A stretch of DNA of 64,000 nucleotides from Pseudoalteromonas luteoviolacea H33-S (GTDB taxonomy: Bacteria > Pseudomonadota > Gammaproteobacteria > Enterobacterales > Alteromonadaceae), in NCBI RefSeq assembly GCF_001625695.1, contig NZ_AUXY01000052.1:1-64000 (forward strand), written 5' to 3'. Made by a program: the position numbers and the translations under genes. The notes below the pieces were generated by a model. The model searched no databases, had not been told where the DNA came from, and saw only the letters and a program-made list of their open reading frames with translations. Below, piece by piece: positions 7,743 to 17,963 of the stretch (position 1 is its first letter; every line of letters begins with the position of its first letter).

Positions 7743-9008
7743 ATGAACAGAATTATGGTTGCACTGATAGGTGCCGGTGCAATGATCACATCAACGCACA
7801 GTTTAGCCGCTGCATTTCAGTTAGCTGAGCAAAATGTATCAGGTTTAGGCAGAGCATACGCGGGTGAGGCTAGTGTCGCAGACGACGCATCAGTAGTTTC
7901 TCGCAACCCTGCATTGATGAATAAATTAGATGATACGCAAATAAGTATTTCCGCGATGTATGTTAAACCGGATGTGAGTTTACAGGGTACAAGCACGAAT
8001 AATGGTGTGCCAGCATCTGCATTGGATAACAGCAGCATTGCGCCAAGTGCGGTTGTACCAAGCGCGTTTATCACGAATAATATCAATGACAAGTGGTCTG
8101 TTGGCGGTGGCATGTACTCTCAATTTGGCTTGGCAACAGAATTTGAAGATGACTATGTTGCTGGCCAAATTGCAGGTGAAACTGAAATTGTGACTATCAA
8201 TACTGGTATTGCAGCGTCTTATCAAGTCAATGCGCAGTGGAGCATTGCAATGGGACTAAACCATGTCTACGCTGACGCGAAAATCCTTAGAAACCTAGGT
8301 GTAAATACATTTGGCGTACCCAATGAAACCGAGGTTGTGAATTTGGAAGGTGACGATACTGGCTTTGGCTGGAACGTTGGCGCTGTGTTTAATATTGACG
8401 AAGACAATCGCTTTGGTTTTCACTACCGCAGTGAAACAGACATTACATTTAAAGGCACTTTCAGTAACCAGCTACCAGCAGTTGCGCCTTTCAATGGTAC
8501 TGGTGGACAGGCTTTACCTGGTAGCGTTGCAATCACATTACCTGCAATTGCTGAAGTATCTGGCTCTCACAAGTTAAACAAACAAACTGCGCTACATTAC
8601 AGTATTCTATGGACTGGCTGGAATAGCTTCCAAACGCTAGCGGCCAGTGTTGAAAATGTTGGCACTGTGTTCACGAAGGACGAAAACTTCAGTAACTCGT
8701 TACGTTACTCAATTGGCGCTGATCACCAGTGGAGCGAAGCGCTTAAGTTACGTGCAGGCTTTGCGTATGATGAGTCACCAGCGGATGAAAATCATATGTC
8801 TATCTCTATCCCTGATACAGACCGAATTTGGTACTCATTTGGTGCAGAATATCAGTTAACGGCGAATTCAAGCTTAGATGTTGGTGTGAGTATCATTCGA
8901 GGTAAAACGCAGCGCTTTATTGAAAAAGATAATTTTGGTAGCGAGTGGGGCTTTAAGTCAAAAGGCCATGCGTCAGTATTTGGTTTGCAATATAACCATA
9001 CACTTTAA
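7743..9008 (+). CDS. fadL: Outer membrane long-chain fatty acid porin, FadL/OmpP1 family
   Basis: FadL proteins are monomeric 14-strand beta barrels that import long-chain fatty acids and other hydrophobic molecules. The 421-residue product has a signal peptide (MNRIMVALIGAGAMITSTHSLA, cleavage near AAA-F), the N-terminal hatch segment FQLAEQNVSGLGRAYAGEA with the following VSRNPALM block, and a C-terminal strand ending HTL, close to the aromatic-terminated barrel rule. ATG at 7743 follows an AAGAGG site. The gene is monocistronic with a terminator. The transported substrate cannot be read from the sequence. Confidence 0.9.
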   Translation: MNRIMVALIGAGAMITSTHSLAAAFQLAEQNVSGLGRAYAGEASVADDASVVSRNPALMNKLDDTQISISAMYVKPDVSLQGTSTNNGVPASALDNSSIAPSAVVPSAFITNNINDKWSVGGGMYSQFGLATEFEDDYVAGQIAGETEIVTINTGIAASYQVNAQWSIAMGLNHVYADAKILRNLGVNTFGVPNETEVVNLEGDDTGFGWNVGAVFNIDEDNRFGFHYRSETDITFKGTFSNQLPAVAPFNGTGGQALPGSVAITLPAIAEVSGSHKLNKQTALHYSILWTGWNSFQTLAASVENVGTVFTKDENFSNSLRYSIGADHQWSEALKLRAGFAYDESPADENHMSISIPDTDRIWYSFGAEYQLTANSSLDVGVSIIRGKTQRFIEKDNFGSEWGFKSKGHASVFGLQYNHTL

Positions 9009-9031
9009 CGTTCTACCCAATGTAAGAAATA

Positions 9032-9058
9032 GGGCTGCAGTGATGCAGCCCTTTTTTT
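9032..9058. terminator. Terminator between fadL and mutS
   Basis: Perfect 8-bp stem GGGCTGCA / TGCAGCCC with a GTGA loop, followed by seven T residues on the plus strand. It mainly serves fadL; on the minus strand it directly follows the mutS stop but has a poor T run there. Confidence 0.88.
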
Positions 9059-11639
9059 ATAGCTTGTCTTTTAGCTGATATAGCAAAGCATGCGCTTGCT
9101 TTGGTGTCAGCTCATCTGGGTCAATAGACTCTAACAGCTGCTCTACTTCAGAAGGTTCAGTATTGAGTACTAAACTCTGTTGTTGAGGCACTGTTGTTGG
9201 CTGAACACCATCCACGACACTTTGGTGTTGCTCAAGCAGTGTGAGTTTTTGTTTGGCTAACTTGATAACGGCTTTTGGCACACCAGCAAGGCCTGCTACT
9301 TGTAAACCAAAGCTTTTACTTGCCGCGCCTTCGAGTACGGTATGTTTGAATGCTATCGTGTCATTATGCTCAACCGCATCGAGATGCACATTAACAAGAC
9401 CTGATTGCTGCTCAGCTAGCTCAGTAAGCTCAAAGTAATGCGTTGCAAATAATGTCTTGGCAGAGATTTTATTTGCAAGGTAGTCAGCTGTGGCATATGC
9501 CAGTGATAGGCCATCGTATGTACTGGTGCCTCGCCCAATCTCATCCATTAATACCAAAGACTGCTCGGTTGCGTTGTTGAGTATGGTAGCGGTTTCAGTC
9601 ATTTCAACCATGAAGGTTGAACGCCCTGAGGCAAGATCGTCACTGGCACCAATACGAGTAAAGATCCTATCAATTTGGCCAATGTGCGCATGGCTTGCAG
9701 GTACAAAGCTACCAATATGTGCCATTAATACAATCAGTGCGGTTTGGCGCATATAGGTTGATTTACCACCCATATTTGGACCTGTGATCAGCAACATTTT
9801 TCTGTCATTACTCAGGTGCACTGGGTTTGCAATAAAGGGCTCACTGCTGACTTGTTCAACCACAGGGTGGCGACCAGCTTGAATATTGATTTCATCGCTT
9901 GAGGTGAGTTCTGGTTTACAGTAATCCAGTGTCTGTGCGCGCTCAGCTAATGTATTCAATACATCTAAGTCTGCCAATGCCGCAGCCATTGTTTGTAGTT
10001 GCTCTAGATAAGGAGCAATTAATTCAAATAATTGCTCATATAGCTGTTTCTCAAGTGCCAGTGCCTTAGATTGACTGCCTAGGACTTTGTCCTCGTGCTC
10101 TTTTAGCTCAGGTATAATGTAGCGTTCATTATTTTTTAGGGTTTGGCGTCTAATATACTCAGGTGGTGCAAGGTGCGCGTTGCCTTTACTGATCTCAATA
10201 TAAAAACCATGTACCTTGTTGTAACCGATTTTTAAGGTACTGATACCAGTACGCTCGCGCTCACGTTCCTCAAGCTGTTCTAAGACGTCGGTTGCCCCTT
10301 CACTGAGTGCACGCCATTCATCTAATTCCGCATTGTAGCCTGTGGCAATTACGCCACCGTCTCTTATCAATACTGGTGGGTTATCAATGATTGCGCGCTC
10401 GAGTAAATCTTGTAAATGAGGTAGCTCTGGAGATTGCGCTTTGATCTGTTGGATGCGCGCATCATCACTCTCGTTTAACAATTGGTGCAGTGGTGGTAGC
10501 GCTTGCAATGCACTGCGAAGGCGCGTTAAATCACGTGGTCTTGCGTTGCACAGCGCAAGCCTAGCGACGACACGCTCAATATCACCAATTTGACGCAGGG
10601 CATCATACAGTTCAATACCTAAATGCATATCGAGTATACTTGAGATGGCGTTTAGACGGGCATTCAGTTCAACTCGGTCACGGACTGGTGTATGGATCCG
10701 GCGCTTAAGTAAGCGTGACCCCATAGGCGTCGCTGTTTTATCGAGTACCTGTGCCAGAGTGTTATCGATAGAGCCTGATAAATTGACTGTGAGTTCAAGG
10801 TTTTTGCGCGTTGCTGCATCTAAAATCACAGCGTGTTCATTTTTTTCTAAGGTAATGGCTCTGATATGCGGCAGTGCAGTGCGTTGGGTATCTTTGACAT
10901 ATTGCATGACACAGCCTGCTGCAATTAATCCCGCAGAGGCCGCTTCGACACCAAACCCGATCAAGTCTTTGGTGCCAAATTGTTGGCAAAGTAGGTGTTT
11001 GGCGGTGTCTAAGTCAAACTCCCAATCTGGACGACGGCGACAGCCTTTGACTTGCTCAAGTACAATTAAATTTTGAAATGACTCGGGGTAAAGTAATTCA
11101 GCCGGCTGCAAGCGTTGTAACGTTGACATCAGCGCTTCGTCAGTAGCCAGCTCTACAACATTAAAGCGCCCAGAGTTGATATCTAAATAGGCAACGCCAT
11201 ATTTGTTTTTATCTTGCCACACTGCAGCAAGCAAGTTGTCTTGACGCTCTTGTAGTAGGGCTTCATCAGTGACGGTACCCGGTGTGACAATACGCACAAC
11301 CTTACGCTCAACAGGGCCTTTACTGGTTGCTGGGTCGCCAACTTGCTCGCAGATCGCAACTGACTCACCCATTTGCACCAACCTTGCCAAGTAGTTCTCT
11401 ACGGCATGATAGGGTACACCCGCCATTGGAATGGGGTTACCACCTGCTTTGCCGCGATGTGTTTGCGAAATATCGAGTAGTTGTGCAGCACGAATGGCAT
11501 CATCGAAAAATAATTCGTAAAAATCACCCATACGGTAGAATAGCAGGATCTCTTGATGTTGGGCTTTGATCCTAAGATACTGCTGCATCATAGGTGTTTG
11601 TTGCTTTATAGTATGTTCAGAATAAAGATCTAATGACAT
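9057..11639 (-). CDS. mutS: DNA mismatch repair protein MutS
   Basis: MutS recognises mismatches and recruits MutL. The 860-residue protein starts at MSLDLYSE (11639), preferred over an upstream extension that would add 33 residues of no family similarity. It has the mismatch-contact motif GDFYELF with the Phe and Glu that probe the base pair, the connector and lever domains, and a C-terminal ABC-type ATPase with Walker [10 protein letters not shown] and [12 protein letters not shown]. The C-terminal end has the short oligomerisation tail. Its start codon is only 22 bp from that of the divergent pncC. Confidence 0.97.
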   Translation of the reverse strand: MSLDLYSEHTIKQQTPMMQQYLRIKAQHQEILLFYRMGDFYELFFDDAIRAAQLLDISQTHRGKAGGNPIPMAGVPYHAVENYLARLVQMGESVAICEQVGDPATSKGPVERKVVRIVTPGTVTDEALLQERQDNLLAAVWQDKNKYGVAYLDINSGRFNVVELATDEALMSTLQRLQPAELLYPESFQNLIVLEQVKGCRRRPDWEFDLDTAKHLLCQQFGTKDLIGFGVEAASAGLIAAGCVMQYVKDTQRTALPHIRAITLEKNEHAVILDAATRKNLELTVNLSGSIDNTLAQVLDKTATPMGSRLLKRRIHTPVRDRVELNARLNAISSILDMHLGIELYDALRQIGDIERVVARLALCNARPRDLTRLRSALQALPPLHQLLNESDDARIQQIKAQSPELPHLQDLLERAIIDNPPVLIRDGGVIATGYNAELDEWRALSEGATDVLEQLEERERERTGISTLKIGYNKVHGFYIEISKGNAHLAPPEYIRRQTLKNNERYIIPELKEHEDKVLGSQSKALALEKQLYEQLFELIAPYLEQLQTMAAALADLDVLNTLAERAQTLDYCKPELTSSDEINIQAGRHPVVEQVSSEPFIANPVHLSNDRKMLLITGPNMGGKSTYMRQTALIVLMAHIGSFVPASHAHIGQIDRIFTRIGASDDLASGRSTFMVEMTETATILNNATEQSLVLMDEIGRGTSTYDGLSLAYATADYLANKISAKTLFATHYFELTELAEQQSGLVNVHLDAVEHNDTIAFKHTVLEGAASKSFGLQVAGLAGVPKAVIKLAKQKLTLLEQHQSVVDGVQPTTVPQQQSLVLNTEPSEVEQLLESIDPDELTPKQAHALLYQLKDKL

Positions 11640-11661
11640 GCTTCTACCTAAGGTTTTTTGT
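11640..11661. promoter_or_regulatory. 22-bp divergent start region of mutS and pncC
   Basis: The space between the two start codons holds ACCTAAGGT, whose halves can serve as ribosome binding sites in both directions (AAGG for pncC, TAGG for mutS). There is no room for promoters, so each promoter must lie inside the other gene, or an upstream promoter is used. Confidence 0.6.
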
Positions 11662-12153
11662 ATGGAAATACACACTAAAATCGCCGCACTAGCGGCACAA
11701 TTGGGCGCTATTCTAACGAATAAAAGCTTCGTGATCACTACCGCTGAGTCTTGTACTGGTGGTGGAATTAGTTATGCGCTCACAGATACGCCGGGAAGCT
11801 CTGCCTATATCGATCGTTGCTTTGTCACATATAGCAATGAGGCGAAGCATGAATTACTGGGCGTATCAGAGCAAACGCTTGCTCAATATGGCGCAGTCAG
11901 TGAGCAGACAGTCATTGAGATGGCCGCAGGAGCAAGAACTGCGGGTAAAGCAGATATTGCGATATCGGTATCTGGCATTGCAGGGCCAAGTGGCGGCAGT
12001 AAAGAAAAACCTGTGGGTACTGTATGGTTTGCAATAGATATACAGGGGAATACACAGACGTTTATGCAAGTGTTTCCCGGAGGGAGAGCAGAAGTTAGAT
12101 TGCAAGCTATTGAATTTATTTTGGAAAAAATAATTTCTTTAATAAAACAGTAA
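11662..12153 (+). CDS. pncC: Nicotinamide-nucleotide amidohydrolase PncC (CinA C-terminal family)
   Basis: PncC deamidates nicotinamide mononucleotide in the pyridine nucleotide salvage cycle. The 163-residue product is the stand-alone CinA C-terminal domain: [22 protein letters not shown] near the N terminus, followed by YSNEAK, LLGVS, and [21 protein letters not shown]. Length matches E. coli YgaD/PncC. The start MEIHTK (11662) is chosen over an upstream codon, since the extra eight residues overlap the mutS start. Position directly before recA is conserved in enterobacteria and relatives. Confidence 0.92.
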   Translation: MEIHTKIAALAAQLGAILTNKSFVITTAESCTGGGISYALTDTPGSSAYIDRCFVTYSNEAKHELLGVSEQTLAQYGAVSEQTVIEMAAGARTAGKADIAISVSGIAGPSGGSKEKPVGTVWFAIDIQGNTQTFMQVFPGGRAEVRLQAIEFILEKIISLIKQ

Positions 12154-12163
12154 AAGCTCTTGA

Positions 12164-12183
12164 TACTGTAATTCTATACAGTA
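12164..12183 (+). promoter_or_regulatory. LexA (SOS) box upstream of recA
   Basis: TACTG-TAATTCTATA-CAGTA matches the LexA consensus CTG-N10-CAG with symmetric flanks. It lies 34 bp before the recA start and just after the pncC stop, so recA is SOS-controlled as expected. Confidence 0.9.
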
Positions 12184-12217
12184 TACTTGTTCGCATTACG
12201 CTAGATTGGAGAAACAG

Positions 12218-13267
12218 ATGAACGATAACAAACAAAAAGCATTAGATGCTGCATTGTCGCAAATTGAGCGTCAATTTGGTAAAGGATCAATCATGAAGCT
12301 GGGTGATAGCCAAGCTTTAGACATAGAGTCAGTATCAACTGGTTCATTGGGACTGGATATTGCTTTGGGTATCGGTGGTCTGCCAACTGGTCGTATTGTT
12401 GAAATTTATGGACCTGAATCATCAGGTAAAACAACATTGACGTTACAAACGATTGCGCAAGCACAAAAAATGGGTAAAACCTGTGCATTCGTAGATGCAG
12501 AGCACGCACTTGACCCTGTATATGCTGAAAAGCTAGGTGTTAATGTTGATGACTTACTGGTTTCTCAACCTGACACTGGTGAGCAGGCGTTAGAGATCTG
12601 TGACATGCTTGTACGTTCGGGTGCTGTAGACGTTGTTGTTGTTGACTCGGTAGCTGCTTTGACACCTAAAGCAGAAATCGAAGGTGACATGGGTGACTCT
12701 CACGTTGGTCTTCAGGCGCGTTTGATGTCGCAAGCACTACGTAAATTAACTGGTAACATCAAGCGTTCAAACACGTTGTGTATCTTCATCAACCAAATTC
12801 GTATGAAGATTGGTGTGATGTTTGGTAATCCTGAAACAACCACGGGTGGTAACGCACTTAAGTTCTATTCGTCAGTCCGTTTAGATATCCGTCGTATCGG
12901 CTCTGTGAAAGAGGGTGACGAGGTTGTTGGTAACGAAACACGCGTTAAAGTTGTTAAAAACAAGGTTGCGCCTCCATTTAAGCAAGCGGAATTCATCATC
13001 ATGTATGGTGAAGGTTCGTCTAAGCAGGGTGAACTAATCGACTTAGGTGTTAAGCACAAGCTAGTAGACAAAGCGGGTGCTTGGTTCAGCTACAATGGCA
13101 ATAAGATTGGCCAAGGTAAAGCTAACTCAATCAAGTTCTTGAAAGAAAACGTGGCAATTGCTAATGAGATTGAAGGCAAGTTACGTGAAATGTTATTACT
13201 TCAAGCAACTATTAAAGATGAGGAAGGCGAAGATAAAGGCCTTGCAGAGGTAGAAGACAAGCTATAG
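12218..13267 (+). CDS. recA: Recombinase RecA
   Basis: RecA forms filaments on single-stranded DNA for homologous recombination and stimulates LexA cleavage. The 349-residue protein has Walker [10 protein letters not shown], the [11 protein letters not shown] and [17 protein letters not shown] blocks, loop L1 [22 protein letters not shown] and loop L2 [23 protein letters not shown]. The ATG at 12218 is preferred over an in-frame TTG at 12206, because the GGAGA site lies between them. recX, often directly downstream, is not present; a terminator and convergent trmL follow. Confidence 0.98.
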   Translation: MNDNKQKALDAALSQIERQFGKGSIMKLGDSQALDIESVSTGSLGLDIALGIGGLPTGRIVEIYGPESSGKTTLTLQTIAQAQKMGKTCAFVDAEHALDPVYAEKLGVNVDDLLVSQPDTGEQALEICDMLVRSGAVDVVVVDSVAALTPKAEIEGDMGDSHVGLQARLMSQALRKLTGNIKRSNTLCIFINQIRMKIGVMFGNPETTTGGNALKFYSSVRLDIRRIGSVKEGDEVVGNETRVKVVKNKVAPPFKQAEFIIMYGEGSSKQGELIDLGVKHKLVDKAGAWFSYNGNKIGQGKANSIKFLKENVAIANEIEGKLREMLLLQATIKDEEGEDKGLAEVEDKL

Positions 13268-13295
13268 CTCTTCATATCTAGCGAATAATCTAGAG

Positions 13296-13326
13296 TAAAA
13301 AGCCGCTTAATAGCGGCTTTTTTGAT
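13296..13326 (+). terminator. Rho-independent terminator after recA
   Basis: AAAAAGCCGC / GCGGCTTTTTT with a TTAATA loop, 30 bp past the recA stop. Confidence 0.92.
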
Positions 13327-13365
13327 TTTGTAACTTATAGTCAGCTCAAATTTTATTTAGGCTTT

Positions 13366-13830
13366 TTATACCGCGCCATCAAAATCAAATTGACGCCAAG
13401 ACTCATAAACGAATACTGATACCGCGTTAGATAAGTTCATGCTGCGGCTATCTGGTTTCATTGGAATTCTGAGCCTTTGCTCTTCAGGTAGAGAAAAAAT
13501 AATTTCTTCGGGCAGACCACGGGTTTCTGGTCCAAACAACAATGTATCACCTGCTTGGTATTTTGGTGCATGGTGATAAGCTTTGCCTTTGGTTGTGCAT
13601 GCAAATACACGTTTAGGCTTGCGCTGTTCTAAATACGCTTCGTAAGACGGGTAACGCTTAACTTCACTGAATTCATGGTAATCCAGTCCTGCACGCCTTA
13701 CACGTTTGTCATCCCAGTCAAATCCCAGTGGCTCAATCAAGTGCAATGAATAGCCTGTGTTGGCACATAAACGAATAATGTTGCCTGTATTTGGTGGGAT
13801 CTCAGGTTGATATAAAACGATGTCTAACAT
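13366..13830 (-). CDS. trmL: tRNA (cytidine(34)-2'-O)-methyltransferase TrmL
   Basis: TrmL is a SPOUT methyltransferase that 2'-O-methylates the wobble nucleotide of leucine tRNAs. The 154-residue protein matches the small TrmL/YibK form: [26 protein letters not shown] at the N terminus, [14 protein letters not shown] in the middle, and the knot-forming [23 protein letters not shown] at the C terminus. ATG follows AGAGGT. It converges on recA. Its target tRNA-Leu is encoded in several copies elsewhere in the window. Confidence 0.93.
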   Translation of the reverse strand: MLDIVLYQPEIPPNTGNIIRLCANTGYSLHLIEPLGFDWDDKRVRRAGLDYHEFSEVKRYPSYEAYLEQRKPKRVFACTTKGKAYHHAPKYQAGDTLLFGPETRGLPEEIIFSLPEEQRLRIPMKPDSRSMNLSNAVSVFVYESWRQFDFDGAV

Positions 13831-14100
13831 GATTAACCTCTAACTCAATTTGAGCGCAGTATAGCTTATTGGACGTTGTGCAACTAGACAATATGAATAG
13901 GTTCTCGGGCCGTGATAAGTTTTTTAATTAATTCTTGTCTTGTAGAACAGTCTATTTAAATATTGATTATGTCAGTGAGGTAGGTAAATTGCTGATACAG
14001 AAATAGGGTAGCTACCTGTTTTTTTGACATAAAGTTTCTACCAATTGGCTGAACTGTCGTATGATGAGAAGGTGGTCACCTGCGTTATTAAGGGGGAAGT

Positions 14101-14997
14101 GTGGCGCGAGATTATGACGCATTAGTACGTTTTTCAAGTATTTTCACCATCATAATGGCTGGTGTGATGATCGCCGCAAAGGCTTGGGCATGGCTCTCAT
14201 CGGGCAGTGCCGCAATGTTGGGCTCATTAACTGACTCCATGTTGGATGTGACCGCGTCACTGATGAGCTTTTTTGTCTTGAGTTATGCACTTCGCCCCGC
14301 AGATGATGATCATAGGTTTGGTCATGGAAAAGCGGAAGCGCTCGCAGGTCTTGGTCAAGCTGCATTTATCTCTGGTTCAGCCTGTTTACTCGCTTTTCAT
14401 GGTATTGAGCGTTTGTTTAACCCCGTTGAAATCAATCAGAGTTTACTGGGCGTCTGGGTAAGCATATTTGCCATTATTTGCACCTTGCTCGTAGTGGCAG
14501 TGCAACACCAAGTTGTAAAGCGTACCCAATCTTTAGCAATAAAAGCAGACTCGATGCATTACAAAGGCGATATCTTGCTTAATATTGCTGTACTTATCGC
14601 GATGATGTTGAGCCATTATAGTATTGGTTGGGCTGATCCGGTGTTTGCCATCGGGGTTGCTTTATATTTACTGTACAATTGCTGGGGTATTGCCCGAGAA
14701 AGTGCTGATCACTTAATGGATAAGGAGCTTCCAGAGGAAGAAAAAGCTGAAATAGTGGCGATTGCGACCTCTCACGCAGCCGTGTATGGCGTGCACAACT
14801 TAAGAACACGCCAAGGGGGAAAAGTTAAGTTTGTGCAACTTCACCTAGAGCTTGATGACGATATGCCCCTGATGGAGGCACATCAAATTGCGGATGAAGT
14901 GGTGGCACGGATCCAAGCAAATAACGAAGGAGAGGTCGATGTCCTTGTGCATCAAGATCCTGTTTCTTTGAGTGTTACTGAGTCTGCAAATTCATAG
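14101..14997 (+). CDS. fieF: Cation diffusion facilitator, FieF-like iron/zinc efflux pump
   Basis: FieF-type transporters export Fe(II) or Zn(II) in exchange for protons. The 298-residue protein has six predicted membrane segments, the metal-site pair DSMLD in TM2 (near residues 46-50), HRFGHGKAEALAGL after TM2, a second pair ADSMHYKGD in TM5, and a cytoplasmic C-terminal domain (VHNLRTRQGGKVKFVQLHLELDD) of the dimeric family. The start is GTG at 14101 behind AAGGGGGA. Its 3' end overlaps the convergent hydrolase gene by 46 bp. Metal preference is inferred from the family. Confidence 0.9.
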   Translation: MARDYDALVRFSSIFTIIMAGVMIAAKAWAWLSSGSAAMLGSLTDSMLDVTASLMSFFVLSYALRPADDDHRFGHGKAEALAGLGQAAFISGSACLLAFHGIERLFNPVEINQSLLGVWVSIFAIICTLLVVAVQHQVVKRTQSLAIKADSMHYKGDILLNIAVLIAMMLSHYSIGWADPVFAIGVALYLLYNCWGIARESADHLMDKELPEEEKAEIVAIATSHAAVYGVHNLRTRQGGKVKFVQLHLELDDDMPLMEAHQIADEVVARIQANNEGEVDVLVHQDPVSLSVTESANS

Positions 14998-15905
14998 CAT
15001 TGCGTCAGTACAGCACGCCTAATTGTGTCTTCTTCACAGAGCAGTTCATGTTTGCCAGGATAGCTTTCTATCTTACAAAGCGTTTGCTGCGATGCATATG
15101 CAAAGTGCGCTTGGCTATTGACGATACTGTCATGCTCAGCGCTAGCGATACCTATTGGCAGTGAAATAGGCTGCCTTTTTTTACTGGTTTCAGAAAGGGC
15201 CGCATTTAACCAGCCAAAACTCACGCCGCCAAGTTGTAATTCATTATGTTGTTCATAGAGTGCTCTGAATGCTTGATATCGTTCATCACACCCGGTGAGT
15301 TCATTATCTTCAAATGATTTTGGCTGATAAGATTGCTGGCCTATGGCAAAGTCTTTTGCTTTACCAAGTATGCAAGCGGTTTTTGCCACCAACTTAGCAA
15401 ACCAAACAGGGTAGGGGGCTGTATTTATCTCAAACATCGGTGCGCTGAAAAATGCCCCTTTTGCGCCTGTACTAGGTGTGTTTTCGAGATAATGACGCAC
15501 GATAGCGCCGCCCATTGAGTGGGCTAAAAAAAGCCAACTATCAGTGTGGGGCGTAACTTGCTCTGCGATAATGAGGCTAAGTACGTCGCTGTATTGTTTA
15601 AAATTTTGAATATGGCCAACTTGTCTATTGGCTAATAGGCGTTCAGAATAGCCTTGTCCGGGATGATCAAAGGTGACAACACCAATATTATTCCGGGCCA
15701 ATTCCCAAAGTAGTTCCCTATATTTATAAGCGCTTTCTATTCGACCGTTTACCAATACAAGCGTGTACTTTGCTTGTGCAGGAATGTGACGAAAATAAAA
15801 AACTTTACCAACTTGAGTGTGGATATACCCTTTAATACCAACTTGCCAGTGCTGTTCGATGGCACATTGATTATCTGAAAGCGAAGAACTTTGACTATAA
15901 AACAT
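14952..15905 (-). CDS. pldB: Alpha/beta hydrolase, lysophospholipase L2-like
   Basis: Probable lysophospholipase or monoacylglycerol lipase. The 317-residue protein has the nucleophile elbow AHSMGGAIVRHYLE, an upstream oxyanion region LVLVNGRIESAYKYRELLW, the FDHPGQGYSER strand and late Asp/His candidates (ASAEHDSIV, SYPGKHELLCEE). The start at 15905 is chosen because its ATG shares a base with the stop of the sensor kinase (TAATG), so it is the third gene of the cpxRA-like operon. E. coli pldB is not in that position. Substrate is inferred by similarity only. Confidence 0.8.
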   Translation of the reverse strand: MFYSQSSSLSDNQCAIEQHWQVGIKGYIHTQVGKVFYFRHIPAQAKYTLVLVNGRIESAYKYRELLWELARNNIGVVTFDHPGQGYSERLLANRQVGHIQNFKQYSDVLSLIIAEQVTPHTDSWLFLAHSMGGAIVRHYLENTPSTGAKGAFFSAPMFEINTAPYPVWFAKLVAKTACILGKAKDFAIGQQSYQPKSFEDNELTGCDERYQAFRALYEQHNELQLGGVSFGWLNAALSETSKKRQPISLPIGIASAEHDSIVNSQAHFAYASQQTLCKIESYPGKHELLCEEDTIRRAVLTQCYEFADSVTLKETGS

Positions 15906-17275
15906 TAAAGCTGCTGCAATGGGATCGTCAGGGTCACACAAAGACCTTGCCGATTATTAAATTCTATGTGGCCATGATGCACTTTTATCGCATGTTGCGC
16001 AATTGCCAAACCCAGACCAAAGCCGCCAGCTTTGTTGTTATCTGGGGTTCTTGATTGAGATGCGCGATAAAATGGAATGCAAAGCTTATCGAGCATCTCA
16101 TCACTGACACCTGGACCATCATCGGAGACAGTGAGTACCAGACCTTGTTCTGCTATGTGGCTTGTGAGCGTGACTTGATTTTTAGCGTATTTGAGTGCAT
16201 TGCGGATTATGTTTTCAATTGCTCTGCTGAGCAGGATCTCATCCCCTTCAATAATCGCATCTGGTAATTCATTAGTACTGATTGTCTTCTCTAGCTGTTG
16301 GCTTTCAAAATCCGCGTCATTAATAACTGGCGTAAGTAAGTCGATTACTGATATGGGGTATGGTTCGAAGTGATTGATCCCAGATTCCAGCTTAGAGAGC
16401 TGTAAAATATCGCTGAGCATATGCTCGAGCAGTTGGGACTCTTTTTCGATCCTTTGCAAATAGCTATCCAAGTCGCCACTGGCTTTACTGGCAGCAATGC
16501 CCGTTGCCATTTGTAGCCGTGTTAGTGGAGAGCGCAATTCATGAGAAATATCAGCAAGCAGACGTTTTTGACTTAGCACTTGAGACTCAAGTTGAGACGC
16601 CATCGAATCAAAGTCCTTGCCCAGCTGGCCTAATTCGTCTTGACGTTTATTATCGACATTTGCACGTGTACTAAGGGCACCATTGGCAAGTTTGGCTGCG
16701 GCTGTTTGTAGCTGCTTAATCGGTTTAAGAAGCCCGCGAGCAAACCAGTAGCTCAGCAACATGCTGGCAAATAATATAATTGAGAGTTTGAGCCATTGTG
16801 GCATGAGTCTGACCTTGAGAAATAAGTCGTCTTCACGGTTATCGATAATCATAAATAATTGGAATTCATCACCGCGAATAAGCGTTTTCAAAGGGCCATA
16901 GGCTCGGAATTTCTCGGTATTAATGGCTTTGGGTTCACCGTCAATGGCGAAGTTGAGTAGGGCTAAGTCGTAGGCATAGAGCTCTTCTGCACTGACTAAA
17001 CTTTTCTCGGATTCTACATGCTTGAGATACACTTTTGCACGTTTGTTATGTCGTCGATTTGAGATGACCTGTGCAATCGATTTCTCTGGCATGCGTTCAA
17101 CATGACGCTCCAATGAACGTTGTAAATGAAATAAATTTTTCAACATTGGCGGTGAAATGTCTTTACTGGCCAACATATCAGGTTGTAAAAAGCTAATGCT
17201 TATCAGTAAAGATAAGGTGCAAAGTATGGTTAGCCAAAACCAAAAAAAGACTTTTACTGCTAAAAATTTTCTCAT
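15905..17275 (-). CDS. cpxA: Sensor histidine kinase, CpxA-like
   Basis: Envelope-stress sensor kinase of a two-component pair. The 456-residue protein has an N-terminal membrane segment (FFWFWLTILCTLSLLISISFL), a periplasmic region of about 130 residues, a second segment near residue 165 (LSIILFASMLLSYWFARGLL), a HAMP linker, the dimerisation/phosphoacceptor block ISHELRSPLTRLQMA (His phosphorylated) and an ATPase domain with N box NIIRNALKYA, DDGPGVSDE and GFGLGLAIA. It starts 1 bp after the response regulator stop. Cpx assignment rests on these partners and the divergent CpxP-like gene. Confidence 0.87.
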   Translation of the reverse strand: MRKFLAVKVFFWFWLTILCTLSLLISISFLQPDMLASKDISPPMLKNLFHLQRSLERHVERMPEKSIAQVISNRRHNKRAKVYLKHVESEKSLVSAEELYAYDLALLNFAIDGEPKAINTEKFRAYGPLKTLIRGDEFQLFMIIDNREDDLFLKVRLMPQWLKLSIILFASMLLSYWFARGLLKPIKQLQTAAAKLANGALSTRANVDNKRQDELGQLGKDFDSMASQLESQVLSQKRLLADISHELRSPLTRLQMATGIAASKASGDLDSYLQRIEKESQLLEHMLSDILQLSKLESGINHFEPYPISVIDLLTPVINDADFESQQLEKTISTNELPDAIIEGDEILLSRAIENIIRNALKYAKNQVTLTSHIAEQGLVLTVSDDGPGVSDEMLDKLCIPFYRASQSRTPDNNKAGGFGLGLAIAQHAIKVHHGHIEFNNRQGLCVTLTIPLQQL

Positions 17276-17276
17276 A

Positions 17277-17963
17277 TTAAGCTGTAAGGAATATGTATCC
17301 TGAGCCTCTTAATGTTTTAATAAAAGTATGCTCACTGCATTGAGCCAGTTTTTTTCGCACATTACTGACATGCATGTCGACGGAGCGGTCATAGGCAACC
17401 AAAGGGCGGCCTAAGACGCTTTGGCAAAGAGTTTGTTTACTCACAATTTCACCGGCTGACTTCATCAGTTGATAGAGCACTTCATACTCGGTGCCCGTTA
17501 ATGGGATGACTTGATTGTTTAGGCTGGCACTTCTCGACGCTATATCCAGTGCAAGGCCATGATACTCAAGTTGCAAAGGAGAGCTGTGCTGAGTTAAATG
17601 GGCAACTCTACGAGTAATGGCCTTGATCCTTGCAAGTAATTCACGGTGATTGAATGGTTTTGGAATATAGTCATCTGCGCCCAGCTCTAGACCAAATATT
17701 CTATCAAAATCATCGCCCTTGGCTGTGAGCATGATCACAGGGGTCATTTTTTTAAGTCGGAGAGATTTTAACACGTCAAAGCCATCCTTTTTAGGCATCA
17801 TCACATCAAGCAAGATAACCCCGAATTCGTGATTTAAAGCTGAGTCTAAACCTTGTTCACCATCGTGTTTACATTCGACTTTAAACTGTTCAGCTTCTAG
17901 GTATTCTGTCAGCAACTCGCACAGTGACTGGTCATCGTCGATGATAAGAATTGACGTGCTCAT
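17277..17963 (-). CDS. cpxR: Response regulator, CpxR-like (OmpR family)
   Basis: DNA-binding response regulator. The 228-residue product has a receiver domain with acidic pocket DDD (residues 9-11), phosphoacceptor Asp in ILLDVMMPKKDGFDVLK (near residue 52), the Thr/Lys switch residues (VIMLTAKGDD, DYIPKPFN), and a C-terminal winged helix ending KTLRGSGYIFLTA. A perfect CpxR-type box lies 66 bp upstream of its start, consistent with autoregulation. First gene of the operon cpxR-cpxA-pldB. Confidence 0.9.
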   Translation of the reverse strand: MSTSILIIDDDQSLCELLTEYLEAEQFKVECKHDGEQGLDSALNHEFGVILLDVMMPKKDGFDVLKSLRLKKMTPVIMLTAKGDDFDRIFGLELGADDYIPKPFNHRELLARIKAITRRVAHLTQHSSPLQLEYHGLALDIASRSASLNNQVIPLTGTEYEVLYQLMKSAGEIVSKQTLCQSVLGRPLVAYDRSVDMHVSNVRKKLAQCSEHTFIKTLRGSGYIFLTA

